DNA from: Collinsella sp.
GTDB taxonomy: Bacteria > Actinomycetota > Coriobacteriia > Coriobacteriales > Coriobacteriaceae
Reading direction: 5' to 3'
Length of the DNA stretch: 24,337 nt
Assembly: GCA_018378775.1 (NCBI GenBank)
Contig: JAGZWV010000027.1
Coordinates: forward strand, 1 to 24,337
In this document: positions 22,095-24,337 of the stretch, in pieces
Layout of the letters: the number at the start of each line of letters is the position of its first letter
How positions within the stretch are numbered: position 1 is the stretch's first letter
Translations under genes and position numbers: made by a program
Notes under the pieces: generated by a model
The model's database searches: none
Told to the model about the DNA's origin: nothing
The model's input: the letters and a program-made list of their open reading frames with translations, nothing else

Positions 22095-22904
22095 ATGTCT
22101 CGTCTGCACCTTCATATCCTTGGCAGCGGCTCAAAAGGCAACTGCGCGCTCATCGAAGGCCCCCGGGGGCTCATCATGATTGACGACGGTCTTTCTCGCC
22201 GCGAGACATTAAAGCGCATGGCAGAACTGGGGCTCTCGGCAGACAACGTCTCGGCTCTTCTCATTACTCATGAGCATAGCGATCACATCAAGGGCCTCGA
22301 TGTCTGGTGCAAGCACTGGCACGGCCCCCTCTTTGCCAGCAGGGGCACTCTTTCGAGCAAAGAAAATCTTTCGCATCTGCCTGTCGAGGAATTCGATCCC
22401 GGTGACACCCTATCCATTGCCGGCATCCACGTGCAAACCTACTCAACGTCACACGATGTCATCAATCCAGTCGGCTATCGATTCGACACCCTCGATGATT
22501 CCATCGGCTTTGCCACCGACACCGGAGAGCTATCGAGCCAAGCCATGAACACCCTCAAAGATTGTCGAGTCCTCGCACTCGAAAGCAACCACGATGTGAC
22601 CATGCTGCGCGAGGGAGAATATCCCCGCTTTCTTCAGGAGCGCATCCTGTCTGAAAGGGGACACCTCTCCAATGGCCAAGCCGCCGAAGCCGCGCGCGAA
22701 CTTGTTACCGATCGCACCGAACAGCTCATTGCCATGCATATCAGCCAAGATAACAATCGTCCGAGCCTTACCGTCAAAAGCTATGCCAAAACTCTGGCCG
22801 CAACCCTGGATGACGAGGTCGGCAGCTCCGCAACCCTTCTCCAAGGATCGCGAAAACTCTCGATACGCCCTGCGAGTCAGTATCAACCGGCAACCATTCA
22901 ATAG
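22095..22904 (+). CDS. Metallo-beta-lactamase-fold hydrolase, YycJ/WalJ type
   Basis: This 269-aa protein is a stand-alone metallo-beta-lactamase-fold hydrolase. It opens with HILGSGSKGNC, the YycJ/WalJ family signature, and has the zinc motif THEHSDHIKG (His59, His61, Asp63, His64). Other ligands are in TSHDVINPVGY and the C-terminal AMHISQDNN. YycJ proteins are proposed 5'-3' exonucleases in DNA repair or cell-wall/WalK-linked regulation; no walRK genes are near. The start at 22095 is preferred because it begins directly before the signature; the upstream ATG would overlap the tilS leader. The ribosome-binding site is weak (GGAATC). It is divergent from tilS. Confidence 0.9.
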   Translation: MSRLHLHILGSGSKGNCALIEGPRGLIMIDDGLSRRETLKRMAELGLSADNVSALLITHEHSDHIKGLDVWCKHWHGPLFASRGTLSSKENLSHLPVEEFDPGDTLSIAGIHVQTYSTSHDVINPVGYRFDTLDDSIGFATDTGELSSQAMNTLKDCRVLALESNHDVTMLREGEYPRFLQERILSERGHLSNGQAAEAARELVTDRTEQLIAMHISQDNNRPSLTVKSYAKTLAATLDDEVGSSATLLQGSRKLSIRPASQYQPATIQ

Positions 22905-22914
22905 ACTGTCCTAA

Positions 22915-22958
22915 ACAACAAAAGGGGCCGGGAATCGCTTCCCAGCCCCTTTTGTTGT
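22915..22958. terminator. Bidirectional terminator between the WalJ-like and hsp20 genes
   Basis: Perfect 14-bp arms (22915-22928 with 22945-22958) are followed inside by a C/A mismatch and GGGAA/TTCCC around a TCGC loop. AAAAGGGG on one side and CCCCTTTTGTTGT on the other make it work for both converging genes. Confidence 0.92.
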
Positions 22959-22986
22959 CTTTTAATAGCGAAGAACACCAACGAAG

Positions 22987-23418
22987 TTATTCGATGGAGA
23001 TCTTCGTAACGTTCTTCTTCTCGACGATCTTGGGAACCGTAACGGTCAGGATGCCGTCAGCGTACTTAGCCGAGAGGCCCTCGCTCGAAGCGTCCTTAAG
23101 ATACACGCCACGCGTCGCGCTGTACGAGCTGAACTCCTTCTGCAGGAAGTTCTTGCCCTCGTTCTCCTCGTCTTCCTCGACATTCACGCTAATGGACAGA
23201 CGGCCCTCGTTAAGCTCGACATCGATATCGTCCTTGGCGACGCCGGTCAGATAAGCCTTGACCTCATAGCCATCGCCCTTATCCTCAACGTCAACGGGGA
23301 ACGCCTTAGAGGCAATCGAGCTGTTCGCTAGGTCGCTCATATCATCAAACAAATCGAACAGCGAGCTTGCAGAGGGACGAACGCCAAAAACCGAACGATA
23401 AGGAACCATGCTTGCCAT
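22987..23418 (-). CDS. Small heat-shock protein, Hsp20/alpha-crystallin family
   Basis: This 143-aa ATP-independent chaperone prevents aggregation of unfolded proteins. The alpha-crystallin domain spans about 39-132 (FPVDVEDKGDGYEVKAYLTGVAKDDI onwards), with the conserved GILTVTVPK (122-130) near its end. ISI (140-142) at the C-terminus is the IXI oligomerisation motif. An insertion of acidic residues (VEEDEENEGKN, about 80-90) lies in the beta5-beta6 loop. The start at 23418 has AAAGGAG upstream; the longer in-frame reading has no ribosome-binding site and no family similarity. No clear CIRCE or HAIR element is visible upstream. Confidence 0.93.
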   Translation of the reverse strand: MASMVPYRSVFGVRPSASSLFDLFDDMSDLANSSIASKAFPVDVEDKGDGYEVKAYLTGVAKDDIDVELNEGRLSISVNVEEDEENEGKNFLQKEFSSYSATRGVYLKDASSEGLSAKYADGILTVTVPKIVEKKNVTKISIE

Positions 23419-23695
23419 GTTTACCACTCCTTTATAGGACTGCCGAGTCATCTTCCAGGTGACTGGGACTTCTTTTGACGCTCTTATATATGCCCACCCA
23501 GTGCTCATATATACATCGACTATAAAGTTTTTTGAGTCCAGTACTATAAGCATATCTAAGTGCGTGTGACTTAGGTTTTAGGAAGGTTAAGGTTCTTTGA
23601 ACCAGAGCTTAAATACCGAGTATGTCCCCAGCTACAAATAACAAGGGGCTTACAATGAGCGCGTACACGTTGTTGGTAACGAGCTAAAGGGCATC
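23419..23695. promoter_or_regulatory. AT-rich divergent region upstream of hsp20 and the small membrane-anchored protein gene
   Basis: This 277-bp region is much more AT-rich than its flanks. It contains an AGTCA-N9-TGACT inverted repeat (23446-23464), two related direct repeats GCTCTTATATATGC and GCTCATATATACA at about 23480-23515, and a TACAAT -10 candidate for the rightward gene at 23651-23656. AAAGGG at about 23686-23691 precedes the rightward ATG. The hsp20 promoter cannot be placed securely. Confidence 0.4.
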
Positions 23696-24163
23696 ATGGA
23701 CGACCAAAACCAGAACAAAATGTTTATGCCGACGCAGGGGGAAGATACTTCCACGCAGCCGCCACGGTTCCATCGCCCCCACATCTCGCAAGAGCCCATT
23801 AATGATCCGGAGCCCGAGTATGTGACGAGAAATCGATATCAAACACTCGAGGATGCCCAAACGGGGCGTAAACATATGGGCGTCGCCTCGGGAGACCCTG
23901 TATATCTGAAAGACGCACCATTATCTAAAAACAGCGCAGCTAGTGATGAGCCGATGAAAGCATCCGCCACTCATCGACAAAGAGGTCCTCGACCAAAGCA
24001 AACCTTGACGCATTCGGCTCGCTATCTCGAAACGCCAAAACAGGGAAAATCAATCTTCGTTTCGACAAGTAAACGACGCAAGCAGCATCGACTGACAATC
24101 CTGCTTTTGATCATTGCGGTCATAGCAGTTGCCCTTGTTATTCGATTTATTTTCTTTAAATAA
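23696..24163 (+). CDS. Small protein with C-terminal membrane anchor, function unknown
   Basis: I do not recognise this 155-aa protein. Residues 1-130 are hydrophilic, rich in Gln, Pro, Thr and charged residues, and probably disordered. A basic patch SKRRKQHR (125-132) is followed by one hydrophobic helix (about 133-154, TILLLIIAVIAVALVIRFIFF) at the very C-terminus. That layout fits a tail-anchored or single-pass membrane protein with the long N-terminal part in the cytoplasm. The ATG has AAAGGG upstream. Base composition is more AT-rich than in neighbours. It lies between hsp20 and the rRNA operon end and has no clear functional link to either. Confidence 0.8.
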   Translation: MDDQNQNKMFMPTQGEDTSTQPPRFHRPHISQEPINDPEPEYVTRNRYQTLEDAQTGRKHMGVASGDPVYLKDAPLSKNSAASDEPMKASATHRQRGPRPKQTLTHSARYLETPKQGKSIFVSTSKRRKQHRLTILLLIIAVIAVALVIRFIFFK

Positions 24164-24231
24164 AGGCTCAATACCAAAAACGATAAGATCGTCTGGTGTA
24201 ATAGAGTCATTTACGCCCCATAAACGCAAAA

Positions 24232-24259
24232 AAGGGGAAGGCCGCGAGGCCTCCCCCTT
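24232..24259 (-). terminator. Rho-independent terminator of the rRNA operon
   Basis: A 12-bp stem with one mismatch (24232-24243 with 24248-24259) has a 4-nt loop and on the minus strand is followed by TTTTTTGCG. It lies about 30 bases beyond the 5S 3' end. A further small hairpin ACGGC/GCCGT at 24274-24288 lies between them. Confidence 0.88.
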
Positions 24260-24291
24260 CTCAGTTCAAGCGCACGGCTCGGTGCCGTCCA

Positions 24292-24337
24292 CCGGTCAGC
24301 GGCGCCCTGGCCTCCCACGGGCTGGCCCCGCAGTACT
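24292..24337 (-). rRNA. rrf: 5S ribosomal RNA, 3' part (truncated by the window end)
   Basis: On the minus strand the last 46 bases begin with AGTACTGCGGGGCCAGCCCG and continue GTGGGAGGCCAGGGCGCCGC. This aligns with the conserved helix IV/loop and 3' strand of 5S rRNA (E. coli GTAGTGTGGGG...CCCC...GAGAGTAGGGAACTGCC). The 3' end is estimated at about 24292 by comparison with E. coli. The rest of the rRNA operon should lie to the right of the window, transcribed leftwards. Confidence 0.82.

Noticed and set aside
23419..23560. CIRCE or HAIR heat-shock operator upstream of hsp20
   Set aside because: The AGTCA-N9-TGACT repeat has CIRCE-like spacing but the wrong sequence, and only a partial ACTCAA half-site is present for HspR.

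Overview
The window looks like a chromosomal segment of a Coriobacteriia-type actinomycete, most like Collinsella. This is inferred from the high GC content, the gene families, a 5S rRNA 3' end of actinobacterial type, and the tilS-hpt-ftsH cluster. The species cannot be fixed without a search. Most of it is core or near-core chromosome: nineteen protein genes on both strands, most ending in clear hairpin terminators, plus the 3' edge of an rRNA operon entering from the right.

Layout. 1-2.1 kb: glmS (-), with its terminator and a possible mobile-element remnant at the window edge. 2.3-3.4 kb: a LacI-family repressor (+), converging on an HAD phosphatase (-). 4.4-5.2 kb: a LarE-type PP-loop sulfurtransferase (+), divergent from the phosphatase. 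5.4-7.55 kb: an accessory-looking module. It holds one 566-residue AlbA_2/GHKL/winged-helix protein (-) whose promoter carries about nine copies of TCTCTCTAA, and the whole module is bracketed by two same-orientation copies of an interspersed repeat. 7.7-8.7 kb: a secreted DNA/RNA non-specific endonuclease (+). 8.8-10.9 kb: an EF-G-like GTPase with altered G motifs (-). 11.2-13.5 kb: a polar amino-acid ABC importer operon, reading binding protein, permease, ATPase (-). 13.8-15.2 kb: an RlmC/RlmD-type RNA uridine methyltransferase (+). 15.3-17.5 kb: a PHP phosphoesterase and a class I aminotransferase (both -). 17.7-22.0 kb: tilS-hpt-ftsH (-), with ftsH starting one base after the hpt stop. 22.1-22.9 kb: a YycJ/WalJ-type metallo-beta-lactamase-fold protein (+). 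23.0-23.4 kb: a small heat-shock protein (-). 23.7-24.2 kb: a small C-terminally membrane-anchored protein of unknown function (+). 24.2-24.34 kb: terminator and 3' end of a 5S rRNA (-).

The most interesting content is between the genes. Three kinds of palindromic repeat share a GGG(A)CAG-n-TTA-like core: three copies of an AAGGGACAGG element (2.2, 5.4 and 7.5 kb), one 60-bp REPIN-like hairpin (17.55 kb) and one 141-bp element with perfect 37-bp arms and a nested hairpin (13.55 kb). They resemble REP/REPIN families mobilised by IS200-like (RAYT) transposases, but no such transposase is in the window. The best candidate for an undescribed system is the 5.4-7.55 kb module: a Schlafen-like/GHKL predicted regulator with an operator array centred on its own promoter. 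Several genes share a TACAAT -10 element, and three carry an extended TGCTA-type -10.
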